Assembly: GCA_015056915.1 (NCBI GenBank) | Contig: SVFK01000001.1 | Location: 124,001-188,000 of the forward strand | Direction: 5' to 3' | DNA length: 64,000 nucleotides | From: Lachnospiraceae bacterium | Lineage (GTDB): Bacteria > Bacillota > Clostridia > Lachnospirales > Lachnospiraceae | In this document: positions 7,379 to 15,533 of the stretch, in pieces | How the letters are laid out: every line of letters begins with the position of its first letter | Numbering within the stretch: position 1 is the stretch's first letter | Position numbers and translations under genes: made by a program | Notes under the pieces: generated by a model | The model's database searches: none | What the model was told of the DNA's origin: nothing | What the model saw: only the letters and a program-made list of their open reading frames with translations

Positions 7379-9868
7379 TCATTTAGCCTTTTTCTTTAAC
7401 AATATCAGCACTACAAATATAGCTACACTTACAGCACTCACAACAATTCCTGCATATTTCCCCGCCGGCACATAATGCATGGACAACTCATATTCTCCGG
7501 CTTCCATTTCAAAGGCCATCAGACTGCCACCAAATAATTCCGGTTCAGCTTCTTCCCCATTTATCAGCACTGTCCAACCCTTTTCATAGGGTATGGACAA
7601 AATCAGTCTTCCGGGCTCTGTCAGTGTAAGCTTACCACATAAATGTGTGCTGTCATACTCTACATCAGTCATATGCTGTGCGGATAATATACTCAGAGCC
7701 TGCTCAAGAGCCGATTCATTCAACAAAAAGAAATCTACAGTAACCTTAGGTGTCTCATCCTCCTCATTTCCGTTGGTGAGGGTAATGGTCTCCCCTTCCT
7801 CCAAATAACCCAAATAGAGAATGGACTGTACCTTCAGGTCGTTAAACTTCTGTGTCTCCAAAGGACCTCCGATTGCCTCAATTTTTTTAGTCCCGGATGC
7901 CTTCACCCTTGCGTAGTAAGTCCCTGATTTCTTTACGGTAAGCCTTACATCATCTCCCACCGTCTCACTGCTGACTAAAGTCAACAAATCTGCCTTCACA
8001 CCCAAATCGCGCACCAGTCTGTTCTGGGTAAGCACACCATTATTCTCAAATTCTTCCGCAAGGTCATATCCGGTAGGTGCTACATAGCCAAAGGGCAAGG
8101 TATACTTACTGCCGTACAGATAAATATCACCACTTTGCTCCAAAAGCTCGTATAACGGTCCTCCGTAACACTCCGATTCACCAAGCATATAATCCACATT
8201 CAGCAATGCTGCCGTGAATGACGTGGCACCATCAAATCCGTAATATACCTTACTATGACGCATGCCCAGTCTCTTATACATGTCCATCACACCGGAATTC
8301 ATAGTGGATGAGAATACGGAGGCCGTGGGATAACCTGTCAGAGTACTGTCATTCTTGGTCTTACGAGTGAACTTTTCCAAGCGATAGAAGCCCTCCTCCT
8401 GCTCCCTGGTCCACTCATACAATGCCTTATAATCCTTCTGCTGTCCCAAATAAGCCGAACGGCTCACTGTACCCACACTGGTATTTACCGTATTAATACT
8501 ACATTCTGCCACCACAGCAATAAGTGCCAGCCAGGTAAGTACCACCTTCCATCTTCTTCCCTGTCTGTTCCGATACAACCAGAGTAATATTGCATAAATA
8601 GTCACAAACAGCAGTGTCAGCATTTCAATCCCAATTGCAAAATCCTCATGCTCCACAAATTTCTCACAGAATAACAAAAACACCACTGCACCCAGATAGC
8701 CATACAAAATCTGCGTATTAGATATCTCCTCCAGCCGGAAATAAGCTTCATAGCACATAACAAGTATGATGAAAATATAGATAAAGGACTGCCTTGCAGG
8801 CAGGGAATCCGGATAGTTCAAACCGTGCCAGATAAAGTCCAGAAGATTCGTACTAAAGCCCAATAGCATAATTCCGGCTAAGGCAAGTCTTCCAAAACGC
8901 CTGCGCATGGAGATGTGTTGATTCATTGCATACATAGGTAACAGCATAAACACCGCCACGCCACAGTAAATATTGGGCCAATGATCTAAGCCTCTCTCTG
9001 TAGTTACGCACATGCAATGCCTTGCCAACATGTCCAGTACTGAAAAATAAGACTCCAGCTTGGTCGGGAAATCCATATCACCAAAATCAGTTGCCAGTAT
9101 TGCACACACCTCCGGTATCAACAATACGGCAGCCATCCCACCTGCCAGTAGTGAGTACAATGCGAAATTGCCGATAATCTTCAAGCTTCGCTTTTCCAAT
9201 AATAGCACCAGAAAATAAAGCACTAAGAAAATACAAATCATAATGGAAATGTAATAATTAGTAAAAATAGACAAGGCCAGCATGGTACAATATAGCCCAC
9301 ATCTTCCATCCTTTACCAAGCGTTCCAAGCCCAGTACAATCAGAGGCAACAGCACCACGCAATCAAGCCACATGATATTCCAGTTGTATGCCGCCATATA
9401 TCCTGACAGAGCATAAAAGCAGGCAAAGAAAATAATACCCGGATTGTCACTCTCAAACCGCTTCCTTAAATAATAACAGCTTGTCAGCCCACACAGACCT
9501 ATTTTTATGATTACAAGATAACTCATAAATTCCATCAAATGTGCTTCGGGCACCAAAAAAGCCAGCCAGTGCAACGGGCTCGCCAGATAATACACATACA
9601 ATGCCAGAAAATTAGAACCGATTCCCACGTTGTAGGAATATGCCAAACCCTCTCCCGCCTTTATTTTTCTCAAAAATTCACTAAAAAAAGGCATATACTG
9701 ATGGTACATATCAGAAAACAAAAAGCTCCTGTTACCAAAAGGATAAATGCCTCTTATTATAAAAATAGCCAACATAACAGCTGTGGGCAATACGAATGCC
9801 ATAGCATATAGAAGCCGACGATTCTGAATTGTTATGTTGGTTATGTGATGTTTCTTTACCTTACTCAT
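7379..9868 (-). CDS. YfhO family polytopic membrane protein
   Basis: 829 residues with roughly a dozen hydrophobic helices from residue 20 to about 450, an extracytoplasmic domain (about 470-790) and a last helix at about 803-823. The N-terminal loop RSFLFSDMYHQYMPFFSEFL and YNVGIGSNFLALYVYYLASP are hallmarks of the YfhO family, GT-C-like proteins that in Bacillus and Listeria are linked to glycosylation of lipoteichoic acid or other wall polymers. GGTGAGG precedes the ATG. Monocistronic between divergent and convergent neighbours. The polymer modified here is unknown. Confidence 0.88.
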   Translation of the reverse strand: MSKVKKHHITNITIQNRRLLYAMAFVLPTAVMLAIFIIRGIYPFGNRSFLFSDMYHQYMPFFSEFLRKIKAGEGLAYSYNVGIGSNFLALYVYYLASPLHWLAFLVPEAHLMEFMSYLVIIKIGLCGLTSCYYLRKRFESDNPGIIFFACFYALSGYMAAYNWNIMWLDCVVLLPLIVLGLERLVKDGRCGLYCTMLALSIFTNYYISIMICIFLVLYFLVLLLEKRSLKIIGNFALYSLLAGGMAAVLLIPEVCAILATDFGDMDFPTKLESYFSVLDMLARHCMCVTTERGLDHWPNIYCGVAVFMLLPMYAMNQHISMRRRFGRLALAGIMLLGFSTNLLDFIWHGLNYPDSLPARQSFIYIFIILVMCYEAYFRLEEISNTQILYGYLGAVVFLLFCEKFVEHEDFAIGIEMLTLLFVTIYAILLWLYRNRQGRRWKVVLTWLALIAVVAECSINTVNTSVGTVSRSAYLGQQKDYKALYEWTREQEEGFYRLEKFTRKTKNDSTLTGYPTASVFSSTMNSGVMDMYKRLGMRHSKVYYGFDGATSFTAALLNVDYMLGESECYGGPLYELLEQSGDIYLYGSKYTLPFGYVAPTGYDLAEEFENNGVLTQNRLVRDLGVKADLLTLVSSETVGDDVRLTVKKSGTYYARVKASGTKKIEAIGGPLETQKFNDLKVQSILYLGYLEEGETITLTNGNEEDETPKVTVDFFLLNESALEQALSILSAQHMTDVEYDSTHLCGKLTLTEPGRLILSIPYEKGWTVLINGEEAEPELFGGSLMAFEMEAGEYELSMHYVPAGKYAGIVVSAVSVAIFVVLILLKKKAK

Positions 9869-10073
9869 ATCATCCTCACCTTATGTGTAAATTCGCACTT
9901 CATGCATATTTTACCATATTTTCTTCTATAGTCAAACCTTCCCGCATTCCACATCCGGGTATCTTAACACTACACATCTCATATTCTCTGCACACACTCA
10001 TTTACAGAAGAAGTTATCATAAAATAAATATTTCAGCATATATTACCAAGATACATATTTTATGGGGTATAAA

Positions 10074-10739
10074 ATGAAAATAGCTATTTTAGGAAGAAAA
10101 AAAGACACTGTAAACTATGAGGCTTTCGTAGAGAAAATGCCTGCCACACCCATCACCACCCTATCTCCCGGTGATGTATCCTTTTGTGATGCATTGATTC
10201 TGCCGGGCGGTGGTGATATTACGCCGATACTGTTCGGAGAACATAACACCGGCTCCCGTAATATGGATACGGAGCTGGACATCCTACAGTTTCAGGCTTT
10301 GGAGCTCGCGTTACAACACAAGCTCCCCATCCTCGGAATCTGCAAGGGCATGCAGCTTATCAATATTGCCTTTGGCGGCACCATTATACAGGATATGCCG
10401 GATTCCTCGCTTCACCGCTACCAAAATGGTGACATGTATCACTCCACCAACATCCAAAAAGCTTCCTGCTTATATGATTTGTATGGTGAGGAATTAACGG
10501 TAAACAGTGCTCACCATCAGTGTGTGGAACAAATAGGCTCAGGATTACATGCCATTCAATGGTGCAGTGTCGACCAATGCGTGGAAGCCCTGATGCACAA
10601 GACACTTCCTATTCTGGGTCTGCAGTGGCATCCCGAGCGTCTGAATGCTTACGAAGCATCGGGACTGCCTGTTTTATCACTTCTGCACTCTTGGATAGTC
10701 GCTTCCCGCCGCGTCTGCGACGAGGAAGATTCATTGTAA
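10074..10739 (+). CDS. Class I glutamine-amidotransferase-like hydrolase (peptidase C26, PuuD-like)
   Basis: 221 residues from MKIAILGRKK. It has the class I amidotransferase triad: Cys90 in LGICKGMQ, His186 and Glu188 in LQWHPERL, and the oxyanion segment LPGGGDI (about 43-49). The family hydrolyses gamma-glutamyl amides such as gamma-glutamyl-GABA; the exact substrate is not evident. I preferred the ATG at 10074 over the one at 10062 because GGGG lies seven bases before it. The last 131 bases overlap, on the opposite strand, the end of the DUF2974 gene; the C-terminal tail IVASRRVCDEEDSL looks non-conserved. Confidence 0.85.
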   Translation: MKIAILGRKKDTVNYEAFVEKMPATPITTLSPGDVSFCDALILPGGGDITPILFGEHNTGSRNMDTELDILQFQALELALQHKLPILGICKGMQLINIAFGGTIIQDMPDSSLHRYQNGDMYHSTNIQKASCLYDLYGEELTVNSAHHQCVEQIGSGLHAIQWCSVDQCVEALMHKTLPILGLQWHPERLNAYEASGLPVLSLLHSWIVASRRVCDEEDSL

Positions 10740-11829
10740 CCTCCTCCTTGGCCCGTATCTTGGCCAATTCAAAAAGTGATTTAATAATTTCCTTTAATAT
10801 TCTGGTGGTTGGTTCATCAATTTCCTTGAAAGCCGCCACCATACTATTCATGCTCTTTTTCCAATCGGCGGTAAGCTCAATCAGATTTTCAACCTTCGAT
10901 GCCGAAATCACTTGATACAGCGTATCCACCATCATACGCAGTTGCTGCTCATTCAAGGAATAAATCCACTCGTTTAAGGTATTATCCCAAAAGCGGCTCA
11001 ACTCATAAATATCGTCCGCCAACACAAAATGTTCCCCTTCCACAAGCCATGTGTACGGATCATGCTGTGCAAGACCAAAGCGATTGCTTTCCACCGTGAT
11101 ATATCGTATCTCACGCTCAAATATCATACCTATCAGAGAAGAATGAGGCAAAATCTTTACCACACGGTCCGCAATTTTATCGTATCCATATTCCTCCAAT
11201 ACTTCAGGCCGAAATCCCGGTCCATCCATATTATATATTCTCAAAATGCGCTCCTGTACTCTTGGAATACAGCGCATTGCACTATAAACAGCCAGATTGC
11301 CGCCCTTAGAATGCCCACCGATGTAAAAAGGCTTATACAATCTGCCCATAACCATATTCAGATATTTTACACTATATGCCTGTCCGGGAACCGGAGACAA
11401 AAAGGCCATGTTAAAATCCTCTTTCCAGCCCACAATAGTTTCATCCGTGCCACGAAATGCTATATACAACGTTCCATCCTCCAGCAGAAAGGTAACTGCC
11501 GAAAACTGGGTCTCCCATTCCTTTTCCACTACGTTGATATAGCAATTCAAACGCAGATTGCAAAACCGGCTGCCTGCAACGGCAGCTGCAAACAACGCCC
11601 TGTTCTCCTCCTCGTATCTGGAATCTGCAAACAGCTTATCAAAATCTGCATGCGACTGTATACCTTTCAGCGAAATGGACGGTCCATTGTCATGTACGCC
11701 ACTGACGATTCCGTCAAATTTCAAATAAGACAATTGGCACAAAATCAAGCTGTCAACATGATTCATTGGCATCTCTGCAAAAGGTATATTCCCATATTCA
11801 TTTAAATAATCAATAATTGTTCCTGCCAT
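10609..11829 (-). CDS. DUF2974 (Mbeg1-like) alpha/beta hydrolase
   Basis: 406 residues. The segment YIAFRGTDE (about 122-130) and the nucleophile elbow GGHSKGGNLA with Ser174 identify a lipase-like alpha/beta hydrolase of the DUF2974 group, common in Clostridia and of unknown substrate. No signal peptide is seen, so it is probably cytoplasmic. The C-terminal 50 residues are basic (NLPRRRRGGKRLSKSAE) and are the part that overlaps the convergent hydrolase gene. AAGGGG precedes the start. Confidence 0.83.
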   Translation of the reverse strand: MAGTIIDYLNEYGNIPFAEMPMNHVDSLILCQLSYLKFDGIVSGVHDNGPSISLKGIQSHADFDKLFADSRYEEENRALFAAAVAGSRFCNLRLNCYINVVEKEWETQFSAVTFLLEDGTLYIAFRGTDETIVGWKEDFNMAFLSPVPGQAYSVKYLNMVMGRLYKPFYIGGHSKGGNLAVYSAMRCIPRVQERILRIYNMDGPGFRPEVLEEYGYDKIADRVVKILPHSSLIGMIFEREIRYITVESNRFGLAQHDPYTWLVEGEHFVLADDIYELSRFWDNTLNEWIYSLNEQQLRMMVDTLYQVISASKVENLIELTADWKKSMNSMVAAFKEIDEPTTRILKEIIKSLFELAKIRAKEEVTMNLPRRRRGGKRLSKSAEVIKQAVPMLRKHSDARDATADPE

Positions 11830-12038
11830 ATAAAAATCCCCTTCAATGCTACCACATTATATTCTATTTTGCCTGTCATATTGCTATCTCATTCCCCCAC
11901 TTTAATTTTATCATACGAAATCTGCTGTGCAAATACCAGCATGTCATTTGTTGCTTATTTTGTCGAAATATGGTATTTTGATTATAGAAATATTTTTATA
12001 GAAAATAATTATATTGTAGTAGAAAGAAGGAACATTTA

Positions 12039-12890
12039 ATGCCAAACATTCAATTAGTTGCTGACTCAACCTGTGATTTATCCCCCGAATTAATAGCCAA
12101 GCATAATATTGCTGTGATTCCTCTTTGCATTGTACTTGAGGAAAAGAGCTACTACGACAAGGAAGAAATCACACCCTCCGATATTTTCAAATGGGCTGAC
12201 GAAAACCGCACAACCCCCAAAACAGCAGCCCCCGGTTATGAGCGCACTTTGGAAACCTTAAAACCCTTTATGGATGCAGGTGATGAGATTATTTATCTGG
12301 GAATATCAGAACAAATGAGTACTACCTGCAATGTCATCCGCTTAATTGCCGATGATATGAATTATGACAAATTGCATGTAATTGATTCCATGAATCTGTC
12401 TACCGGAATCGGCCTTCAGCTCCTCTATGCTGCTGAATTAATTGCAGAAGGCAAAACAGCTGCCGAAATCGTAGAACGCATTGAGCAACGCAGATGCAAG
12501 GTTCGCGCCAGCTTTGTTGTGGATACGCTGACCTATCTCGCAAGGGGCGGCAGATGCAGTGCTGTAACGGCACTTCTTGCCAACACTTTAAAGCTGAAGC
12601 CTCAGATTGTTGTCGAAAAAGGCGCTATGGATGTATACAAGAAATTCCGCGGCAAACAAGCTTCCGTTCTCATGAAGTATGTTCAGGAATTGGAGCCGGC
12701 TCTTTTGCAGTCAGACCCCTCCTGTGTGTTTGTGACCCATTCAGGCTGCGACGACACTATTGTAAATGAGATTGTCTCTTATCTGGAAAATCTCGATTAC
12801 TTTGCTAATGTGTATGTCACTACTGCCGGTGGTGTTATATCCAGTCATTGCGGTCCGGGAACCCTCGGTGTCTTATTCTACACCAGTTAA
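12039..12890 (+). CDS. DegV family fatty-acid-binding protein
   Basis: 283 residues, full family length. VADSTCDLS at the N-terminus, GISEQMSTTCN in the middle and SSHCGPGTLGVLF at the C-terminus are the DegV signatures. Members bind a fatty acid and, as FakB, can present it to the kinase FakA for phosphorylation; no fakA is nearby, so that role is not shown here. AGAAGG precedes the ATG. A bidirectional terminator follows. Confidence 0.92.
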   Translation: MPNIQLVADSTCDLSPELIAKHNIAVIPLCIVLEEKSYYDKEEITPSDIFKWADENRTTPKTAAPGYERTLETLKPFMDAGDEIIYLGISEQMSTTCNVIRLIADDMNYDKLHVIDSMNLSTGIGLQLLYAAELIAEGKTAAEIVERIEQRRCKVRASFVVDTLTYLARGGRCSAVTALLANTLKLKPQIVVEKGAMDVYKKFRGKQASVLMKYVQELEPALLQSDPSCVFVTHSGCDDTIVNEIVSYLENLDYFANVYVTTAGGVISSHCGPGTLGVLFYTS

Positions 12891-12933
12891 GCTTTAACAT
12901 TTCATGTTGCATTGAAACACTACAGACTAAACA

Positions 12934-12980
12934 AACTGCTCCCGTAAGTTAAAATTTACTTCTAACTTACGGGAGCAGTT
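12934..12980. terminator. Bidirectional terminator between degV-family gene and citrate synthase
   Basis: Perfect 18-base inverted repeat AACTGCTCCCGTAAGTTA with an 11-base loop between two convergent genes. T-runs are weak on both sides but the stem is long and GC-rich in the middle. Confidence 0.75.
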
Positions 12981-12984
12981 CATT

Positions 12985-14352
12985 TTATGATAGTCCTGAC
13001 AGATAATCACGTTCCTCTAAATCTACATACTGGCGCTCTTCCATTACACTCATATAAGCCGGTCTGATAATCTTATCCATATTAATCAGCTCTTCAATAC
13101 GATGGGCACTCCAACCCACGATACGAGCGATTGCAAAAATAGGTGTATACATTTCCAAGGGAATCTCCAGCATACTGTAAACGAATCCACTGTAGAAATC
13201 CACATTAGCACTTACACCCTTATAAATCCTTGCCTTCTGGGAAATAACCTCAGGAGCAAGACGTTCAATCATGGAATACAATGCGAAATCCTTCTGTCGT
13301 CCTTTAGCAGTTGCCAGCTGTTCTACAAAGCTTTTGAACACCTGTGCTCTTGGGTCAGACAAGGAATACACCGCATGACCCATACCGTAAATAAGACCCT
13401 TTCTGTCAAAGGCTTCCTTGTTCAGAATCTTCTGCAGATAATTTCTTACCGCATCCTCATCCTCCCAATCACTGATATTCTTTTCAATGTCACGCATCAT
13501 CTCTACTACCTTAATATTGGCGCCGCCATGCTTGGGACCCTTTAAGGAAGATAATGCCGCTGCAACTACAGAATAAGTATCTGCGCCAGAGGAGGTTACA
13601 ACACGAGTCGTGAAAGTTGAATTATTACCGCCGCCATGCTCCATATGTAACACCAGCGCAATATCCAACACCATTGCCTCCAGCTCTGTATATTTCTTCT
13701 CCGGTCTCAGCATCATCAGCAGATTCTCTGCTGTAGAAAGCTTCTTCTGAGGACGATGTATATACATACTGTCATCATTGATATAATGATTGTAGGCATG
13801 ATAACCATAGGCTGACAGCATCGGAAATACAGAAATCAAACCGATACACTGACGTAATACATTTTCAACAGATGTATCGCTGCAGTTCTTATCATAGGAA
13901 GCCAGAGTCAGCACACTTCGGGTCAGTGAATTCATAATATCACTGTTGGGTGCTTTCATAATTACATCTCTGGTAAAATTAGTAGGCAGTGTTCGATTTG
14001 CCGCCAGAATCTCGTTAAAGCTCTTCAATTCCTGCTCATTGGGAAGACTTCCGAACAAAAGCAGATACGCGATTTCCTCAAAACCAAAACGCTTGTCTCG
14101 GAAACCGTTTACCAGTTCAATACAATCATAGCCACGATACCAGAGCTTTCCATCACAGGGCATCTTCTGACCATTTTCCATTTTAAAGGATTCTATTCTT
14201 GATATATTCGTAAGACCGGCACGTACACCGTTACCATTTTTGTCGCGTAACCCTCTCTGCACTCCCATTTCATCAAACAAGCCTAAATCTATCTTGTCTG
14301 CAGACCTGCACAATGCTGCATATTCCGCCAAATAGCTATCATTTTTCTTCAT
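12985..14352 (-). CDS. gltA: Citrate synthase
   Basis: Condenses acetyl-CoA and oxaloacetate to citrate. 455 residues, slightly long because of an N-terminal extension. The catalytic residues of the family are visible: His in VLHMEHGGGNNST, His in KGPKHGGAN and the GMGHAVYSLSDPR segment with its active-site Asp further on. I chose the second ATG (14352) because AGGAGG is eight bases before it; the first would be only two bases away. The site overlaps the stop of the MarR gene, so the two are co-transcribed and translationally close. In such anaerobes it serves glutamate synthesis rather than a full Krebs cycle. Confidence 0.95.
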   Translation of the reverse strand: MKKNDSYLAEYAALCRSADKIDLGLFDEMGVQRGLRDKNGNGVRAGLTNISRIESFKMENGQKMPCDGKLWYRGYDCIELVNGFRDKRFGFEEIAYLLLFGSLPNEQELKSFNEILAANRTLPTNFTRDVIMKAPNSDIMNSLTRSVLTLASYDKNCSDTSVENVLRQCIGLISVFPMLSAYGYHAYNHYINDDSMYIHRPQKKLSTAENLLMMLRPEKKYTELEAMVLDIALVLHMEHGGGNNSTFTTRVVTSSGADTYSVVAAALSSLKGPKHGGANIKVVEMMRDIEKNISDWEDEDAVRNYLQKILNKEAFDRKGLIYGMGHAVYSLSDPRAQVFKSFVEQLATAKGRQKDFALYSMIERLAPEVISQKARIYKGVSANVDFYSGFVYSMLEIPLEMYTPIFAIARIVGWSAHRIEELINMDKIIRPAYMSVMEERQYVDLEERDYLSGLS

Positions 14353-14364
14353 TACCATACCCTC

Positions 14365-14799
14365 CTATTCTTCTAATTCCTTCGCCATATTATTACACAG
14401 CTGATGCATCACTCGCACAACAGCCTCTCTATCCTCTTTAGAAATACCCTCAGACAAGCTGTTTCCCATGTCCCGTCTGATATCCTCCACCGCAAGAATA
14501 ATTTCCCTTGCCTCTTCCGTAGGCTCAATGTGAACGCACCTGCGATCCTCTTTATCCGCACACAACTCCACCAGACCTTTTTGATGCAAATGTTCTACCG
14601 CTTTAGATACATTTGCCTTTGACATACCTTCATCTGCAATGTCCCTGGCCATATTCTTCTTACCGGAATGAGCCACATGATGAAGCACATCTATATCTGC
14701 AATTCTCAAATCATACTTTTTCATTAGTCCCTGACAGCGTCGCTCATACAGCTTCTTGTATTTATAAATCACTGTCAACGTATCAAATAAATTGTACAT
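14365..14799 (-). CDS. MarR-family transcriptional regulator
   Basis: 144 residues, normal for the family. The winged helix runs from about 30 to 105: recognition helix MSKANVSKAVEHLHQKGLV and wing CADKEDRRCVHIEPTEEA. It is the first gene of a two-gene operon with citrate synthase 12 bases downstream, and a 29-base palindrome lies over its own transcription start, so autorepression and control of citrate synthase are likely. The ligand is unknown. No strong ribosome site is seen before the ATG; the longer-spaced AGAAGGGC is the best candidate. Confidence 0.9.
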   Translation of the reverse strand: MYNLFDTLTVIYKYKKLYERRCQGLMKKYDLRIADIDVLHHVAHSGKKNMARDIADEGMSKANVSKAVEHLHQKGLVELCADKEDRRCVHIEPTEEAREIILAVEDIRRDMGNSLSEGISKEDREAVVRVMHQLCNNMAKELEE

Positions 14800-14847
14800 A
14801 TCTGCCCTTCTCTTACAAACACAGCACTATACGTTCATTCTGTAATA

Positions 14848-14876
14848 GTTTACTTTGAAACTGTTTCCACGTAAAC
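14848..14876. promoter_or_regulatory. MarR-type operator
   Basis: 29-base imperfect palindrome: outer arms GTTTAC/GTAAAC and inner arms GAAAC/GTTTC around one central base, 12 of 14 positions paired. It starts one base after the -10 box of the marR promoter, covering the start of transcription. Confidence 0.7.
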
Positions 14877-14877
14877 A

Positions 14878-14907
14878 ATCATATCCTATTTTATACCATT
14901 ATGTCAA
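14878..14907 (-). promoter_or_regulatory. Promoter of the marR-citrate synthase operon
   Basis: Minus strand TTGACA (14902-14907), 18-base spacer, TATGAT (14878-14883). Confidence 0.75.
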
Positions 14908-14975
14908 CTAACAAATTGTAAACATTTTATGAAGACTTTTGTGCATTAGTGTGGCAAAGCCTTTTTCCCAAAGAA

Positions 14976-14999
14976 AAAGGACACATAAAAGTGTCCTTT
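14976..14999 (-). terminator. Terminator of the small 72-residue protein gene
   Basis: Minus strand AAAGGACAC, six-base loop, GTGTCCTTT, then TTC and more T. The 5' arm overlaps the stop codon of the gene. Confidence 0.75.
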
Positions 15000-15216
15000 A
15001 GAATAATTTCTTAATTGCGCCTGCAATATCAGACACATTATCCACTGTAATTTTTGCCTTTACGCCATCAATAATTTTCTCAATGACATCATCAGGCAAA
15101 TCCACACCCAGCACCTGCTCAACAGCCTTGATGGGCTCCTTCTCAAACTGCTTTTTCAGAGAGGGATTCTTAGTAATCTCCTCAACGATTTCTTTAATTT
15201 TTTCTTTGATATCCAT
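14998..15216 (-). CDS. Small helical protein resembling NHLP-type leader peptides
   Basis: 72 residues, no Cys, no signal peptide. After a charged first helix, the segment FEKEPIKAVEQVLGVDLPDD closely resembles the nitrile-hydratase-like (NHLP) leader of some ribosomally made natural products, in which phe-x-x-dp-x-x-a-l precedes LGV-x-LP. The C-terminus (KITVDNVSDIAGAIKKLF) has no GG cleavage motif or Cys/Ser/Thr-rich core, and no modification enzymes are nearby, so it is more likely a free-standing conserved small protein of Firmicutes with that fold. AGGAAAC upstream gives a ribosome site; its own terminator follows. Confidence 0.7.
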   Translation of the reverse strand: MDIKEKIKEIVEEITKNPSLKKQFEKEPIKAVEQVLGVDLPDDVIEKIIDGVKAKITVDNVSDIAGAIKKLF

Positions 15217-15334
15217 AATGTTTCCTCCAAAATTATATTAGCACTTTCATTTTATGGCAAATGCTGTCGAATTGCAAGCAAAAAGCTGTAATAGGATGTT
15301 GTTCAAAAAATTTCAACAATTAAGAAAAAAACTG

Positions 15335-15363
15335 TTGCTTTTTTAAGAAACCCGAGTTATAAT
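15335..15363 (+). promoter_or_regulatory. Promoter of tRNA-Pro
   Basis: TTGCTT, a 17-base spacer and perfect TATAAT at 15358-15363, 13 bases before the tRNA. Confidence 0.75.
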
Positions 15364-15376
15364 ACTACTTGTGTCA

Positions 15377-15451
15377 CGGGGTGTGGCTCAGTTTGGTTAG
15401 AGCGCCGTCTTAGGGAGGCGGAGGTCGCAAGTTCGAATCTTGTCACTCCGA
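15377..15451 (+). tRNA. tRNA-Pro (anticodon AGG)
   Basis: 75 bases folding into a cloverleaf: acceptor CGGGGTG/CACTCCG, D stem GCTC/GAGC, anticodon stem CCGTC/GGCGG with loop TTAGGGA, T stem GCAAG/CTTGT with TTCGAAT. Anticodon AGG reads CCU. C1-G72, discriminator A73 and G37 are proline identity features. CCA is not encoded. A34 is unusual in a bacterial tRNA-Pro. Confidence 0.95.
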
Positions 15452-15453
15452 TA

Positions 15454-15486
15454 AAAAAAGAAGTCGATTATATCGGCTTCTTTTTT
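15454..15486 (+). terminator. Terminator of tRNA-Pro
   Basis: AAGAAGTCGA, five-base loop, TCGGCTTCTT with a run of T. Directly after the tRNA; could also serve lacZ from the other side. Confidence 0.8.
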
Positions 15487-15533
15487 ATATTTCTGAAAAG
15501 TTATTGTTTGAAAAAAATGATTGCTTTAAAAAG

